Positions 1 to 9,061 are shown, counted from the first letter of the stretch. The stretch: 64,000 nucleotides of DNA from Flavobacteriales bacterium (GCA_016710015.1 JADJLR010000006.1:124001-188000), one strand, 5' to 3'. Numbers and translations are program-made. The notes: generated by a model from the letters alone, not told the origin.

Positions 1-1
1 T

Positions 2-607
2 GTTGGAGGAGGTGGAGAAGTACTGGGTGCGAACGTGCTTACGACGACTGATGAAAATGCCATCGTAGATTGGGTTTTCGTTGAATTGCGGTCTAGCGCT
101 TCCGCCAATACCGTGGTTGCCACACGTTCCGCACTGCTGCAACGCGATGGTGATATCGTTGACACCGATGGGTTGTCACCGGTCTCCTTCGGTGTTGGTT
201 CTGGTGCGTACCATGTCGCAGTGCTTCACAGGAACCATTTGGGTGTGATGACCAACGCGACGGTGGCATTGTCCAGTGCCCCTGCGACAGTCGATTTCAA
301 AAGCGTTGCCACCGTCGCCTACGGTACAGAAGCTCAACTCAATGTTGGCGGTGTGCAAATGCTATGGGCCGGTGATTGCACGTACAATGGAGCCCTGCAC
401 TATACTGGAGAGTTGAATGACCGTGATGCCATTCTGAACCTTATTGGAGGTACGGTCCCAACGAATTCAGTGACCGGCTACTTGAACGAGGACGTGAACA
501 TGGATGGTGTCGCTCGCTACACCGGAGTGTCCAACGATCGCGATATCATTCTCCAAAATATCGGAGGAGTTGTGCCGACCAACAGCCGATCTGCACAGTT
601 GCCTTGA
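2..607 (+). CDS. C-terminal end of a large secreted protein (partial)
   Basis: The reading frame is open from the first bases of the window, so the true start lies upstream and only about 200 C-terminal residues are visible. The segment has a beta-rich stretch (DWVFVELR, then YHVAVLHRNHLGVMT) followed by two copies of a short module with D-x-N-x-D-G-like loops and NDRD (NEDVNMDGVARYTG; VPTN occurs twice). This C-terminal module recurs on large secreted Bacteroidota proteins. The DxNxDG loops resemble calcium-binding dockerin/EF-hand loops. The gene ends with TGA directly against the end of convergent recN, with no intergenic base. Role of the whole protein unknown. Confidence 0.7.
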   Translation, partial: VGGGGEVLGANVLTTTDENAIVDWVFVELRSSASANTVVATRSALLQRDGDIVDTDGLSPVSFGVGSGAYHVAVLHRNHLGVMTNATVALSSAPATVDFKSVATVAYGTEAQLNVGGVQMLWAGDCTYNGALHYTGELNDRDAILNLIGGTVPTNSVTGYLNEDVNMDGVARYTGVSNDRDIILQNIGGVVPTNSRSAQLP

Positions 608-2284
608 TCACGTGCTCTTGGAACGCGAGGGACGCTTGGTCCCCATCAAGGCCCGCGCATTCTCCAGCGCGGCCTTGGTGAGTGTCCGTCCGCTCAGCAT
701 ATGGGCGAGTGCTTCGACCCGTTCCTCTGCCGTTACTGTCCGGATGCTTGTCATGGAGTGATCATCGACCTCGTCCTTGGCAACGAGTAAGTGCGTTTCG
801 GCCTTACTGGCGATCTGCGGCAAATGGGTGATGGCCAATACCTGTCGATCCTTCCCCATTCGCGCCATCAAGGTGCCGACACGATCAGCCACCTCCCCAC
901 TCACGCCAGTATCGATCTCGTCGAAGATCACGGTGGGTAGGTCCTGCGAATCTGCGACCAACGAGATCATGGCGAGCATCACACGACTGAGTTCACCGCC
1001 GGAAGCGACCTTGTCCAATGGAGCGGCCGCTCGATCCTTGTTCGCCGTGAACAAAGCACGCATGGTGTCGATACCGTGTGGTGTTGGTTCGCCGATGCGG
1101 TGATCGAATAAGAATTTGGCATGTGGCATGCCCAGATCATGCAATGTGCCCTCGATCCGTTCGGCAAGATCCAGAGCAGCGATCGCTCGCTTTTCGGATA
1201 GTTCGCGGGCTTGGTCCATGAGCGTGGCACCGGCCGTGGTGTACGCTTGATCCAACTGGCGGATCCGATCCGTCAGGGAACCGATCCCGGATACCTTGAG
1301 GCGCAGCCCCTCCATCAAATCGATCAGATCATCCGAACCGGCTACGCGGTGTTTCTGCTCCAGTCGCGTCAAAGCGTCGGATCGTTCGCGGAGTTGCTGT
1401 GCGCGGGCTGGATCCACGGTCATGGCTCCTGCCAATCGCTCCGCCTCATCGCTGATATCCTTCAATTCGATCCAAGCACTGGACAGTCGTTCCAGCAACG
1501 CAGCGACCTCTTGATCGTACCGAGCCGGTTTGGCCAATGCTTGCTTGGCGCGTTGTAGCATTGGGCCGATCCCAGAACCGTCGGTCATGCACGTTTCAAC
1601 GGTGGAAAGCCCTTGGAGCAACTCCTCGGCATGCTCGACACGTGCCAACTCTTGCTCGATCGCAGCGTGTTCTCCTTCTTGGATCCGCATCGCATCCAGT
1701 TCATCCAATTGGAAGGTCAAGTAGTCCAGCTCGGCGCGGGAACGCTCCTCCTCTACCCGCATGGCCTCCAGTTCATGTGCCAAAGCCCGCCACGAACGGT
1801 ACTCCCCGGAATAGGTATTCGCCAACTCCAAGCTGCCGGCCAACTGATCCACCATGCGCAACTGGAATCCAGGGTCATTGAGCAATTGTGTGTGGTGCTG
1901 GCTGTGGATATGGACCAGTCGGGCGCCCAATTCACGCAATTGATCCAAATTCACCGGAGTGTCGTTCACGAAAGCGCGGGATCGCCCACCAGGATCCAAC
2001 TGCCTGCGAAGAATGCTGCGTCGCTCATGCGGGATCTCCGCTGCTGTGAACCAGTAGTGGAGATCCATGCCTTGGAGATCCACTTCCAATTCGATGATGC
2101 ACCGTTTCGTTGCATCACGCTGTACGGCAGCCCCAGCACGTTCTCCGATCGCCAGTGCGAGCGCGCCGATCACGATGCTTTTGCCACTCCCCGTTTCACC
2201 GGTGATGATGGTGAGCCCTTTCTGCAGATCGAGCTCCAATGCATCGATCAACAGGTAGTTCGAAATGGATAGCCGCTTGAGCAT
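608..2284 (-). CDS. recN: DNA repair protein RecN
   Basis: RecN is an SMC-like ATPase acting in double-strand break repair. The 558-residue product has the N-terminal Walker A GETGSGKS at about residues 29-36, long coiled-coil arms in the middle, and the C-terminal ABC half with LDKVASGGELSRVMLA signature, Walker B IFDEIDTGVSG and ITHLPQIA. I chose the ATG at 2284 (MLKRLSISNY), the normal RecN N-terminus; the open frame runs to 2671 but that extension shows no homology and would overlap the porD-like gene. It is the last gene of a minus-strand series beginning at bamD. Confidence 0.95.
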   Translation of the reverse strand: MLKRLSISNYLLIDALELDLQKGLTIITGETGSGKSIVIGALALAIGERAGAAVQRDATKRCIIELEVDLQGMDLHYWFTAAEIPHERRSILRRQLDPGGRSRAFVNDTPVNLDQLRELGARLVHIHSQHHTQLLNDPGFQLRMVDQLAGSLELANTYSGEYRSWRALAHELEAMRVEEERSRAELDYLTFQLDELDAMRIQEGEHAAIEQELARVEHAEELLQGLSTVETCMTDGSGIGPMLQRAKQALAKPARYDQEVAALLERLSSAWIELKDISDEAERLAGAMTVDPARAQQLRERSDALTRLEQKHRVAGSDDLIDLMEGLRLKVSGIGSLTDRIRQLDQAYTTAGATLMDQARELSEKRAIAALDLAERIEGTLHDLGMPHAKFLFDHRIGEPTPHGIDTMRALFTANKDRAAAPLDKVASGGELSRVMLAMISLVADSQDLPTVIFDEIDTGVSGEVADRVGTLMARMGKDRQVLAITHLPQIASKAETHLLVAKDEVDDHSMTSIRTVTAEERVEALAHMLSGRTLTKAALENARALMGTKRPSRSKST

Positions 2285-2343
2285 GGCACGGTCGCTAACA
2301 ACGCAGCGAAGGAACGAAGAATGAGGACTGGTCCTGCGACCAA

Positions 2344-3273
2344 TTACGACCCACGCATCATGTTCTGATACTGACTGATGTGCCCCGGGTCGATGATCTG
2401 TAGCGTGTTGAACATCTTGGTCTTTTCCGCAGCATCCGCCTGTTTGAAGATCTCTACCAGCTCGTTGTATTTCGCATTGAAGAATACCTGCAGGTTGTAA
2501 CTGGCCGGCTTTGCTTGGTGTACGGTCTTCAATTTCTCGATGCTTGCCGCGATGGTCCGTCGAGAGTCTGCCGCATCCTCGATCATGGTATCCATGCCGA
2601 TGCGGTGGTAGTTGTAAAGCAGTTCGCGGAACGGACGGAAGACGGCCTGCACCTGATTGTCGAGCAACCAATAGCGATTGCGTTGATCCTCAAAGGCTTT
2701 CCAACCGGATTCATTGGTGCTCTGCGCTAGGTTCACCACCTGTTGTGCCAAGGTGTAGAATTGCGCCCCTCCCATCGGGCTGAAGGTGTCCGCATCAACG
2801 CCCAGAATGAAGTAGGCATAGTACCCAAGTATGGAAGACAAGTTGTTGAGGAACCGGTCCGGTGTGAATTCCACCTGCGTGTTCTCCAAGAAGTTGAATT
2901 GCACGTTCTGATCCACCAGATCGATGATGGGCGAGTTGTAATCCGTGCCGTAAATGGGCCGGGCATAAATGACCTGCAAGGACCCCTCGAACCGATCCGA
3001 GGCTGGTTGGCTGTTGATGGTCAGCAACAGGTTGATGTCGATCCGTTCCGACGGTGCATAATTGAGGTTGGAGAATCGCCGATTCTGGTAGAATTCCTTG
3101 ATGGCCAACTCCAGTGATTGGAACACACGTGGTTGGGCCGTAGCCACCTGGGGAGCGATCACACTCACTTGGCAGTTGAATTCCTGGGCACGCGACAAGC
3201 TCAGGCTCAAGATGGCGATTGAAAATGCCAGCGGACGCCACCAGCGCATATTTCGTATTCCGTTCATAAGCAT
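2344..3273 (-). CDS. DUF4835 family protein (PorD-like, T9SS-associated)
   Basis: A 309-residue secreted protein with an N-terminal signal peptide (hydrophobic run ending SLSRAQ) and the DUF4835 pattern: an FNCQVSV start, a beta-rich region with TPDRF, the GYYAYFILGVDADTFS segment and an alpha-helical end. NCBI names this family type IX secretion protein PorD; that name is from memory, not computed. The start overlaps the end of coaBC by 10 bp, implying translational coupling. ATGs at 3267 and 3249 are alternative starts and still keep most of the signal peptide. The coaBC-DUF4835-recN order is, to my knowledge, common in Bacteroidota. Confidence 0.85.
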   Translation of the reverse strand: MLMNGIRNMRWWRPLAFSIAILSLSLSRAQEFNCQVSVIAPQVATAQPRVFQSLELAIKEFYQNRRFSNLNYAPSERIDINLLLTINSQPASDRFEGSLQVIYARPIYGTDYNSPIIDLVDQNVQFNFLENTQVEFTPDRFLNNLSSILGYYAYFILGVDADTFSPMGGAQFYTLAQQVVNLAQSTNESGWKAFEDQRNRYWLLDNQVQAVFRPFRELLYNYHRIGMDTMIEDAADSRRTIAASIEKLKTVHQAKPASYNLQVFFNAKYNELVEIFKQADAAEKTKMFNTLQIIDPGHISQYQNMMRGS

Positions 3274-4466
3274 TCCTCGATCCGGTCCAAGATAGCACGG
3301 GCCGTTTCCTTCTTGCTCATCAACGGCAATTGCTGGGGTTTGGTACCCCGATCCAACAAGGTCACTTTATTGGTGTCGTGGCCGAAGCCGGCACCGGCAT
3401 CCTCCAAACTATTCAGGACGATCAGGTCCAGGTTCTTTCGCTCCAATTTGCCCTGTGCATGAGCCAGACCATCGCTGGTCTCCAATGCGAAACCGACCAC
3501 GAGTTGGCCCTCGGTCTTATTCTTCCCGATCCATGCGAGAATGTCTTCGGTAGCCTCCAAACGCAATTCCAGGTCGCCGTCCTTCTTCTTGATCTTGCCT
3601 TCCGCTGGTGCCGCTGGGCGATGATCCGCGACCGCAGCACTCATGATCACCACCGCACTGGTCGCCGCTTCTGCTTTGCAGGCTTCGGCCATCTGGGCCG
3701 CAGTCACCACATCCGTTCGCTGTATCCCAGGGACGGTAGTGTGTTGCGCTGTCGGACCTGTGACCAATTGCACCAGTGCACCGCGCCCCGCAGCTTCTTC
3801 GGCCAAGGCGAAGCCCATCTTACCACTGGATCGATTGCTGATGTACCGAACCGGGTCGATGGGTTCCTGTGTGGGTCCTGCCGAGATCAGGATGCGTTTG
3901 CCATTCAATTTGCTCTGGCCGACCAATTCCTGATGCAATTGCCGCACGATGTCCTCGGGTTCGGTCATCCGCCCTTCGCCAATTAGGCCACTGGCGAGCT
4001 CACCGCTTTCCGGCCCAATGGTGCGGACATTCCGCCCACGCAGGAGGTCCAAATTGGCATGGGTGCTGGCATCGCGGTACATCTCGAGATCCATGGCCGG
4101 CGCTACGAATACCGGGCAAGTCGCACTGAGGTAACAAGCAAGTAGCAGGTTATCGCACTGTCCATGCCCCATCTTGCTCAGGGTATTGGCGCTCAATGGG
4201 GCGATCAGGAACACATCGGCCCATCGGGCCAAATGGACATGGTCGTTCCAAGTTGATCCACCGGAAACGAGTTCTGTCAGAACCGGCCTCCCGCTCAAGG
4301 TGGCCAGCGTCAATGGAGTAACGAAATCGTGTGCGGCACGCGTCATCACCACCTGAACCTCTGCGCCGGCTTGGACCAGTGCCCGCACCAAGGGAGCTGC
4401 CTTATATGCTGCAATGCTACCCGAAACACCGAGTAGCACTTTGCGATGCAGGAAGCGTTCCACCAT
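3264..4466 (-). CDS. coaBC: Bifunctional phosphopantothenoylcysteine decarboxylase / phosphopantothenate-cysteine ligase
   Basis: CoaBC carries out two steps of coenzyme A synthesis: ligation of cysteine to phosphopantothenate, then FMN-dependent decarboxylation. The N-terminal CoaC half shows LLGVSGSIAAYKA, the active-site histidine region HVHLARWAD, APLSANT and a PAMDLEMY motif (PAMxxxMW variant). The C-terminal CoaB half has ISAGPTQEPIDPVRYISN, SSGKMG and a C-terminal MSKKETA. The ATG at 4466 (MVERFLHRK) gives 400 residues, the usual size. A TTG ten codons upstream overlaps the rpoZ stop and is less likely. Confidence 0.95.
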   Translation of the reverse strand: MVERFLHRKVLLGVSGSIAAYKAAPLVRALVQAGAEVQVVMTRAAHDFVTPLTLATLSGRPVLTELVSGGSTWNDHVHLARWADVFLIAPLSANTLSKMGHGQCDNLLLACYLSATCPVFVAPAMDLEMYRDASTHANLDLLRGRNVRTIGPESGELASGLIGEGRMTEPEDIVRQLHQELVGQSKLNGKRILISAGPTQEPIDPVRYISNRSSGKMGFALAEEAAGRGALVQLVTGPTAQHTTVPGIQRTDVVTAAQMAEACKAEAATSAVVIMSAAVADHRPAAPAEGKIKKKDGDLELRLEATEDILAWIGKNKTEGQLVVGFALETSDGLAHAQGKLERKNLDLIVLNSLEDAGAGFGHDTNKVTLLDRGTKPQQLPLMSKKETARAILDRIEECL

Positions 4467-4492
4467 TCCGGGGATCGTTCCGAAGTACGGGG

Positions 4493-4834
4493 TCAAGCTT
4501 GTTCCGGGGCCTTGGGAGCAGCTTCCGGACGCCGGTAGTACAACTTGCCGTCCATCAATTCCTGGATAGCCAAGGCGCCGGGCTTCGGCATGCGCTCGTA
4601 GTGCTTGCTCACCTCGATCTGCTCTCGATTCTCGTACACCTCCTCCAGATTCTCGCCGATCACGGCGAACTCCTCCAGTTTGGCACTGAGTTCCTCCTTG
4701 ATGGCAACGCTGATCTGGTTGGCGCGCTTGCCCAACAGGGCGACCGTTTCGTAAACGTTGCCGATCTCCTGATCCAATTTGGCCACATCACGGGTCACAG
4801 TGGTCTTTGCGGCATTCGAAGGTTTGGTGCTCAT
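4493..4834 (-). CDS. rpoZ: DNA-directed RNA polymerase omega subunit
   Basis: A 113-residue protein matching the Bacteroidota form of omega, the small subunit that assists RNA polymerase assembly. It has the KRANQIS helix typical of omega, preceded by GNVYETVALLG and followed by an acidic helix and a KPGALAIQELMDGKLYYR tail. Its ATG overlaps the bamD stop codon (4831-4834) and its stop lies 26 bp before the coaBC ATG. The bamD-rpoZ-coaBC-porD order points to a single transcript. Confidence 0.88.
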   Translation of the reverse strand: MSTKPSNAAKTTVTRDVAKLDQEIGNVYETVALLGKRANQISVAIKEELSAKLEEFAVIGENLEEVYENREQIEVSKHYERMPKPGALAIQELMDGKLYYRRPEAAPKAPEQA

Positions 4835-5637
4835 GGTATGGTCTTTCGGGTCTCCAGATCGAGTGCAGCCTCGATGTTCTTGTTCAATTTCAAGGCATCC
4901 GGTAGCAGGACACTTTGCGGAAATGCGTCCGCGAAGTTATGGTACGACTTGATCGCTTCGTTCAATCGCTCCAACTTCTTGGATTCCACGCTGTTCAGTG
5001 CTAACTCGTGATCGCTCTTCAAGATGAAGAATAGTGCGTCTTCCCGGTACTTGGAGTTCGGCCATTCCCGGTTGAAGTTCTTGAAGGCCACACTGGAAGC
5101 CTGGTAATTCCGCATCTTATGGTACTGCTGGGCACCATGGAAGGCCTTCGCTTCCAACTTGGTGCGCATCCCATCAATGAGCGTGTTGCAGCTATCCTTC
5201 AGTGAACTATTCGGGTACCGCACCAGAAAGAGTTGCATCTGCTCCATCGCATTGCGCGTGTCCGATTGGTCCAATTCGTAACCGGGTGAATTCTGGTACT
5301 GGCAATAAGCGCTCAGGAAAGCACACTCTTCCGCATATTGGCTTTTGGGGAAGGTGCGCACGAAGTTGGCCAAGTAATAAGCTGCCAACGTGTAGTCCTT
5401 CATCAGATACGTGCAGTGGGCGTGCAGGTAATTCACCTTCTCGCTCCGCTCGGATCCACGGGTCAATACGATCAGCTCCTCCAGCAGTGGAATGGCCCGG
5501 TCGTAGCTTTCCTTGGCAATGTACTTTTCGGCCACCTGCATCTTGTAATCCAGGTCCGTGCTCTTTAGCGCCTTGTTGAATTCGCTGCACCCGGGCAACA
5601 ATGCGGCGAAGAGGAACAGGATCAAAAGCTTTTGCAT
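4831..5637 (-). CDS. bamD: Outer membrane assembly lipoprotein BamD
   Basis: BamD is a lipoprotein subunit of the BAM complex that inserts beta-barrels into the outer membrane. The 268-residue product has a lipoprotein signal (LLILFLFAALLPGC, cysteine near residue 17) and TPR-like helices typical of BamD: YDRAIPLLEELI, AYYLANFVRTFPKSQYAEE, MQLFLVRYPNSS and FKNFNREWPNSKYREDA. I chose the ATG at 5637, just before the signal peptide; a TTG at 5655 would add six residues. It is the first gene of the minus-strand operon that continues with rpoZ. Confidence 0.92.
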   Translation of the reverse strand: MQKLLILFLFAALLPGCSEFNKALKSTDLDYKMQVAEKYIAKESYDRAIPLLEELIVLTRGSERSEKVNYLHAHCTYLMKDYTLAAYYLANFVRTFPKSQYAEECAFLSAYCQYQNSPGYELDQSDTRNAMEQMQLFLVRYPNSSLKDSCNTLIDGMRTKLEAKAFHGAQQYHKMRNYQASSVAFKNFNREWPNSKYREDALFFILKSDHELALNSVESKKLERLNEAIKSYHNFADAFPQSVLLPDALKLNKNIEAALDLETRKTIP

Positions 5638-5652
5638 GGGCCGAAAGGGCGG

Positions 5653-5660
5653 CAAAGATA
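5653..5660 (-). promoter_or_regulatory. Bacteroidota -7 promoter box for bamD operon
   Basis: Read on the minus strand this is TATCTTTG, a perfect match to the Bacteroidota consensus TAnnTTTG. It ends 15 nt before the bamD ATG, so it would start the bamD-rpoZ-coaBC-porD-recN transcript with a very short leader. No clear -33 TTG was assigned. Confidence 0.55.
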
Positions 5661-5730
5661 GTTCGTTGTGAAGGATAGGGATGCCGAGCTACCAACGACG
5701 GGGTGTTCATTTCTGGTATTTGCCGACGGT

Positions 5731-5738
5731 TACCTTTG
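5731..5738 (+). promoter_or_regulatory. -7 promoter box for the PLP-enzyme gene
   Basis: TACCTTTG is a perfect TAnnTTTG match 40 bp upstream of the ATG at 5779. It is divergent from, and about 70 bp away from, the bamD promoter box. Confidence 0.45.
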
Positions 5739-5778
5739 GCGGGCCGAAAAAGCGGCGAACATTGAATCCTCCGTTCCG

Positions 5779-7023
5779 ATGAACGACATCTTCGACAAGA
5801 TCCGCAAGGACATGGGGCCTATCGGTCGCCACGCCAAACAAAGTCATGGTTACTTCAGCTTTCCCAAGTTGGAAGGCGAGTTGGGTGCCCACATGACCTT
5901 CCGCGGGAAGGAAGTGCTGGTGTGGAGCCTCAATAACTACTTGGGCTTGGCGAACCACCCGGAGATCCGCGCAGTCGATGCTGAAGCTGCAGCTCAGTGG
6001 GGTATGGCCTATCCAATGGGTGCGCGTATGATGAGCGGGCAGACCAAGTACCATGAACAACTCGAGGATGCCCTGAGCGATTTCATGGGCAAGGAGGATA
6101 GTTTCCTGCTGAACTTCGGGTATCAAGGGTGCATGAGCGCCATCGAGGCACTCCTTTCGCGCCACGATGTGTTGGTATACGATAGTGAGAGCCACGCCTG
6201 CATGATCGATGGTGCCCGGCTACACCACGGCAAGCGTTTCGTGTTCAAGCACAACGACATGGAGAGCTTCGAGAAGCAACTCGAACATGCGCGTCGCATT
6301 ACCGAAACCACTGGTGGCGGCATCATGGTGATGACCGAAGGGGTCTTCGGCATGGCCGGTGACCAAGGAAAGCTCAAGGAGATCTGCGAGTACAAGGAGA
6401 AGTACAATTTCCGCCTCTTCGTGGATGATGCACACGGTTTCGGTATGTTGGGCAATCAAGGCCGTGGTACCGCCGATCTACAAGGTGTGCAGGATAAGGT
6501 GGACGTTTACTTCGGCACTTTCGCCAAGGCCATGGCCAGTATTGGTGCCTTCATCAGTGGTCCTGAGGACATCATGTTGTACATGCGCTACAACATGCGC
6601 AGCCAGACCTTCGCGAAGAGCCTTCCCATGCCGATCGTGATCGGTGCGCTGAAGCGTTTGGACATGATCCGCACTAGGCCAGAACTGAGTGAGAAGCTTT
6701 GGTTGATCACCAACACGCTGCAAAAGGGCCTGCGTGATGCCGGAATGGATCTCGGCGAGACCAACAGTTGTGTAACCCCGGTCTACATGAAAGGTGGTGT
6801 TCCCGAGGCGACCAATGTGATCATGGACCTTCGGGAGAACAACGGCATCTTCTGCAGCATTGTGGTCTATCCGGTGATCCCGAAGGATACCATCTTGTTG
6901 CGTCTGATACCGACTGCGGCTCACTCCCTGGAGGATGTGGAATACACGGTGAAGAATTTCGAGAAGGTGAAGGAGAAGCTCAATGCTGGCGCGTACAATT
7001 CGGAGACGGTAGCGAGCTTTTAG
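5779..7023 (+). CDS. Alpha-oxoamine synthase family PLP enzyme (serine palmitoyltransferase-like)
   Basis: A 414-residue fold-type I PLP enzyme of the alpha-oxoamine synthase family (KBL, AONS, SPT), which condense an amino acid with an acyl-CoA. Visible are NNYLGLANHPE near the N-terminus, the YPMGARMMSG region, NFGYQGCMSA, VDDAHGFGMLG (PLP-contacting Asp and His) and the Schiff-base lysine in GTFAKAMASIGAF. The C-terminus has VVYPVIPKDTILLRL. In Bacteroidota this subgroup is usually annotated as serine palmitoyltransferase, the first enzyme of sphingolipid synthesis; a KBL-like role cannot be excluded. The ATG at 5779 is the start; the longer open frame upstream overlaps the promoter box. 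Confidence 0.8.
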   Translation: MNDIFDKIRKDMGPIGRHAKQSHGYFSFPKLEGELGAHMTFRGKEVLVWSLNNYLGLANHPEIRAVDAEAAAQWGMAYPMGARMMSGQTKYHEQLEDALSDFMGKEDSFLLNFGYQGCMSAIEALLSRHDVLVYDSESHACMIDGARLHHGKRFVFKHNDMESFEKQLEHARRITETTGGGIMVMTEGVFGMAGDQGKLKEICEYKEKYNFRLFVDDAHGFGMLGNQGRGTADLQGVQDKVDVYFGTFAKAMASIGAFISGPEDIMLYMRYNMRSQTFAKSLPMPIVIGALKRLDMIRTRPELSEKLWLITNTLQKGLRDAGMDLGETNSCVTPVYMKGGVPEATNVIMDLRENNGIFCSIVVYPVIPKDTILLRLIPTAAHSLEDVEYTVKNFEKVKEKLNAGAYNSETVASF

Positions 7024-7061
7024 ATCCGAAGTACCTTTTTGTAGTTGGTCCTAAGCTATCG

Positions 7062-7077
7062 ATGGGGCGCGCCCCAT
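7062..7077. terminator. GC-rich palindrome between convergent genes
   Basis: A perfect 16-bp palindrome (ATGGGGCGCGCCCCAT) sits between the convergent PLP-enzyme and folD genes. It can fold as a hairpin with a GGGG/CCCC-rich stem and probably ends transcription from both sides. There is no long T-run, so the call is moderate. Confidence 0.4.
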
Positions 7078-7094
7078 TCATAGGTTGGCCGATC

Positions 7095-7979
7095 TCAGCG
7101 TGAAGCCTTGAGCGTGTTGAGAAGAAGGCTCGTGATCGTCATGGGCCCAACCCCTCCGGGTACGGGTGTAATTGCTTTGCATTTGGTCGCCACTTCATTG
7201 AATGCAACGTCACCCACCAACCGGAATCCACTTTTTCGTGTAGTGTCCTGGACACGATGGATCCCGACGTCCACCACAACGACTCCTTCCTTCACCATAT
7301 CGGCCTTGAGGAATTGCGGCTTTCCGATGGCCACGATCACGATATCCGCTTCGCGAGTAATGGAGGCGAGGTCCTTGGTACGGCTGTGCGCTAAGGTCAC
7401 CGTGCAATTACCTGGATATGCGTTGCGACTCATCAGGATACTCATGGGCGTTCCAACGATGTTGCTGCGACCGAGCACCACACAGCGTTTACCGTCCGTT
7501 TCGATGTGGTAGAACCGCAAGAGCTCGCAGATCCCACTCGGTGTGGCCGGCAGGAATCCGGGTAGACCCAACACCATGTTACCCACATTCACGGGGTGGA
7601 ATCCGTCCACATCCTTGCGCGGATCGATCGCTTGTACCACCCGATCGGCGTTCAAATGTGTTGGTAATGGAAGCTGCACGATGAAGCCATCCAACTCCGC
7701 ATCGGCGTTCAAGGCCTCTACCCTGCTCAGTAGTTCCTCTTCCGTGATCGTTTCGGGCAGACGGATCAAGGAACTGCGGAAGCCTACTTGCTCGCATGCT
7801 TTCACCTTGGCCTCCACGTAGGTCTTGCTCGCTCCATCGTTCCCAACAAGGATCGCTGCCAAGTGTGGGGGCCTACCCCGTTTTGACTTCACAGCAGCGG
7901 CACCCTCTGCAATGGATTGCTTCAGCGCTTCGCTGCAACGTTTCCCATCGAGCAGTTGATAAGTGGTCTCGGTATCCAT
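7095..7979 (-). CDS. folD: Methylenetetrahydrofolate dehydrogenase / cyclohydrolase FolD
   Basis: FolD interconverts 5,10-methylene-THF and 10-formyl-THF in one-carbon metabolism, using NADP. The 294-residue protein shows the catalytic region YVEAKVKACEQVG (Tyr and Lys), GFIVQLPLP, the DVDGFHPVNVG substrate loop, the nucleotide-binding GRSNIVGTP and the C-terminal signature PVPGGVGPMT. Length is typical. The ATG at 7979 is 7 nt after a TACTTTCA box (plus-strand 7987-7994), which resembles the TAnnTTTG promoter element. Confidence 0.96.
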   Translation of the reverse strand: MDTETTYQLLDGKRCSEALKQSIAEGAAAVKSKRGRPPHLAAILVGNDGASKTYVEAKVKACEQVGFRSSLIRLPETITEEELLSRVEALNADAELDGFIVQLPLPTHLNADRVVQAIDPRKDVDGFHPVNVGNMVLGLPGFLPATPSGICELLRFYHIETDGKRCVVLGRSNIVGTPMSILMSRNAYPGNCTVTLAHSRTKDLASITREADIVIVAIGKPQFLKADMVKEGVVVVDVGIHRVQDTTRKSGFRLVGDVAFNEVATKCKAITPVPGGVGPMTITSLLLNTLKASR

Positions 7980-8252
7980 CCGGGGATGAAAGTAGCGATC
8001 AATTGTCGACTTGCTGGATCAGGTCCGATGGGAGGGGTGGTACTCTTGCACCGAGTTCAGCGCGTCGGCCAGACCATGTGCGCTGTGGCGGTTCCGATCA
8101 CTTGGACCCCAAGAATATACAGGCCAAGAGCATCGCGCCAGGATCGAGGATGAGCCGACCCGTGGTCAACTCCTGAGCGGAAAGCTGGACGGCCTGTCCC
8201 GTGGCATCGATCGGATCGACACCCATTTCCGGAGAAAAGCGTGGCGGTCCAT

Positions 8253-8699
8253 TCACCGACCCACTACGTAGCGAAACAGGAATTCTTGGGCATCCAGCAC
8301 TTCCAACGTGCTGAAATGGAAGTCGCGCTTGTCGTAGGATACGATCACTTCGCACTTAGCATCCATCGCGGAGTAATACTGGAAACCATCCTCGAGGTCC
8401 AAGATCTTCCTGTTCGCCAAGGCGGATCTCACGGCCTCCCCACCGATCTTGGTGATCTTCAACCTTTCTGCCAGTAGTTCGATCTTCTTTCTGGCCAGTT
8501 TCTTTCCTCCTGCTTTGTTTCGCAACTTCTTTTCAGCAAAGTATGCGCCAATTGCAAGGCATAGCGGCGAGGTGTGGACCGTGAAGCGTTCGTCATCGGC
8601 AAGGCTCAGAACGCGGGCGCACGCACCGAAGCGCGGGTACTCATTGCAGAGGACCGTTACGAGGATGTTGGCGTCGAGGAAGATGCGTTTGGGAGACAT
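8253..8699 (-). CDS. PIN-domain ribonuclease toxin (VapC-like)
   Basis: A 148-residue PIN-domain protein. The acidic residues expected to bind the metal are visible: D9 (IFLDANILV), an acidic cluster at D101-D104 (ILDLEDGFQ) and D123/D126 (SYDKRDF). The family cleaves RNA and is usually held inactive by a partner antitoxin. It follows the small gene at 8786-9049 in the same direction, which is the expected antitoxin-then-toxin order. The gap between them is 86 bp and filled by an inverted word repeat, so coupling is looser than in a typical vapBC operon. Confidence 0.8.
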   Translation of the reverse strand: MSPKRIFLDANILVTVLCNEYPRFGACARVLSLADDERFTVHTSPLCLAIGAYFAEKKLRNKAGGKKLARKKIELLAERLKITKIGGEAVRSALANRKILDLEDGFQYYSAMDAKCEVIVSYDKRDFHFSTLEVLDAQEFLFRYVVGR

Positions 8700-8708
8700 G
8701 GTTCAGTA

Positions 8709-8784
8709 CAAACCGCAAAGGCGCAGAGACGCAAAGCAATGCTCAAGTGAATTACTTAGCGTCCCTTGGGCCTTTGCGGTTGCG
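8709..8784. repeat. Inverted short-word repeat (CGCAAAG type)
   Basis: Between antitoxin and toxin genes lies CCGCAAAGGCGCAGAGACGC near 8710 and, 50 bp on, the inverted counterpart ending CCTTTGCGGTTGCG near 8771-8784. The core CGCAAAG/CTTTGCG word occurs four times with imperfect spacing. It is one of several degenerate intergenic word arrays in this window. Confidence 0.55.
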
Positions 8785-8785
8785 T

Positions 8786-9049
8786 TCAGGTTCGCTTCCT
8801 GCTTTTGAGGTAATCCTTCTTCACGTTGCGCTCCGCCGAGTTCTTCCGTACGTAGGTCACTTCGCCTTCGGCCACTTGGTTCACCCAATCACTCACGGGC
8901 AGTTCATCCAAGCTGCGGTAGCGCTTATCCACCACCTTGCTCAACATGAACTCCACGAGCCTGGACAAGCTGATGTTGTTGGCCTCGGCGAATGCCTTGG
9001 CGCGGTCGGCCACGCCTGCATCGAAGCTTAAGGTGAGTTTGGAATCCAT
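8786..9049 (-). CDS. Probable antitoxin (DUF6364-like, ribbon-helix-helix type)
   Basis: An 87-residue protein beginning MDSKLTLSFD, with AKAFAEANNISLSRLVEFML, which fits a ribbon-helix-helix DNA-binding antitoxin (DUF6364-like by recollection). The middle (YRSLDELPVSDWV) would contact the toxin. The start at 9049 is chosen over the ORF opening at 9139 because the longer version would run through the operator/promoter repeats. It precedes the PIN toxin gene and probably represses its own promoter. Confidence 0.72.
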   Translation of the reverse strand: MDSKLTLSFDAGVADRAKAFAEANNISLSRLVEFMLSKVVDKRYRSLDELPVSDWVNQVAEGEVTYVRKNSAERNVKKDYLKSRKRT

Positions 9050-9061
9050 GGTTCGGAGTGT

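Noticed and set aside
4331..5011. A 226-codon plus-strand frame across coaBC, rpoZ and bamD
   Set aside because: Three well-supported genes occupy the opposite strand.
7980..8252. Possible small gene between folD and the PIN toxin
   Set aside because: The minus-strand frame 8098-8355 overlaps the toxin gene and carries no recognisable motif; two phases look mildly hydrophobic but no single frame reads as a complete protein. It could be a decayed remnant.
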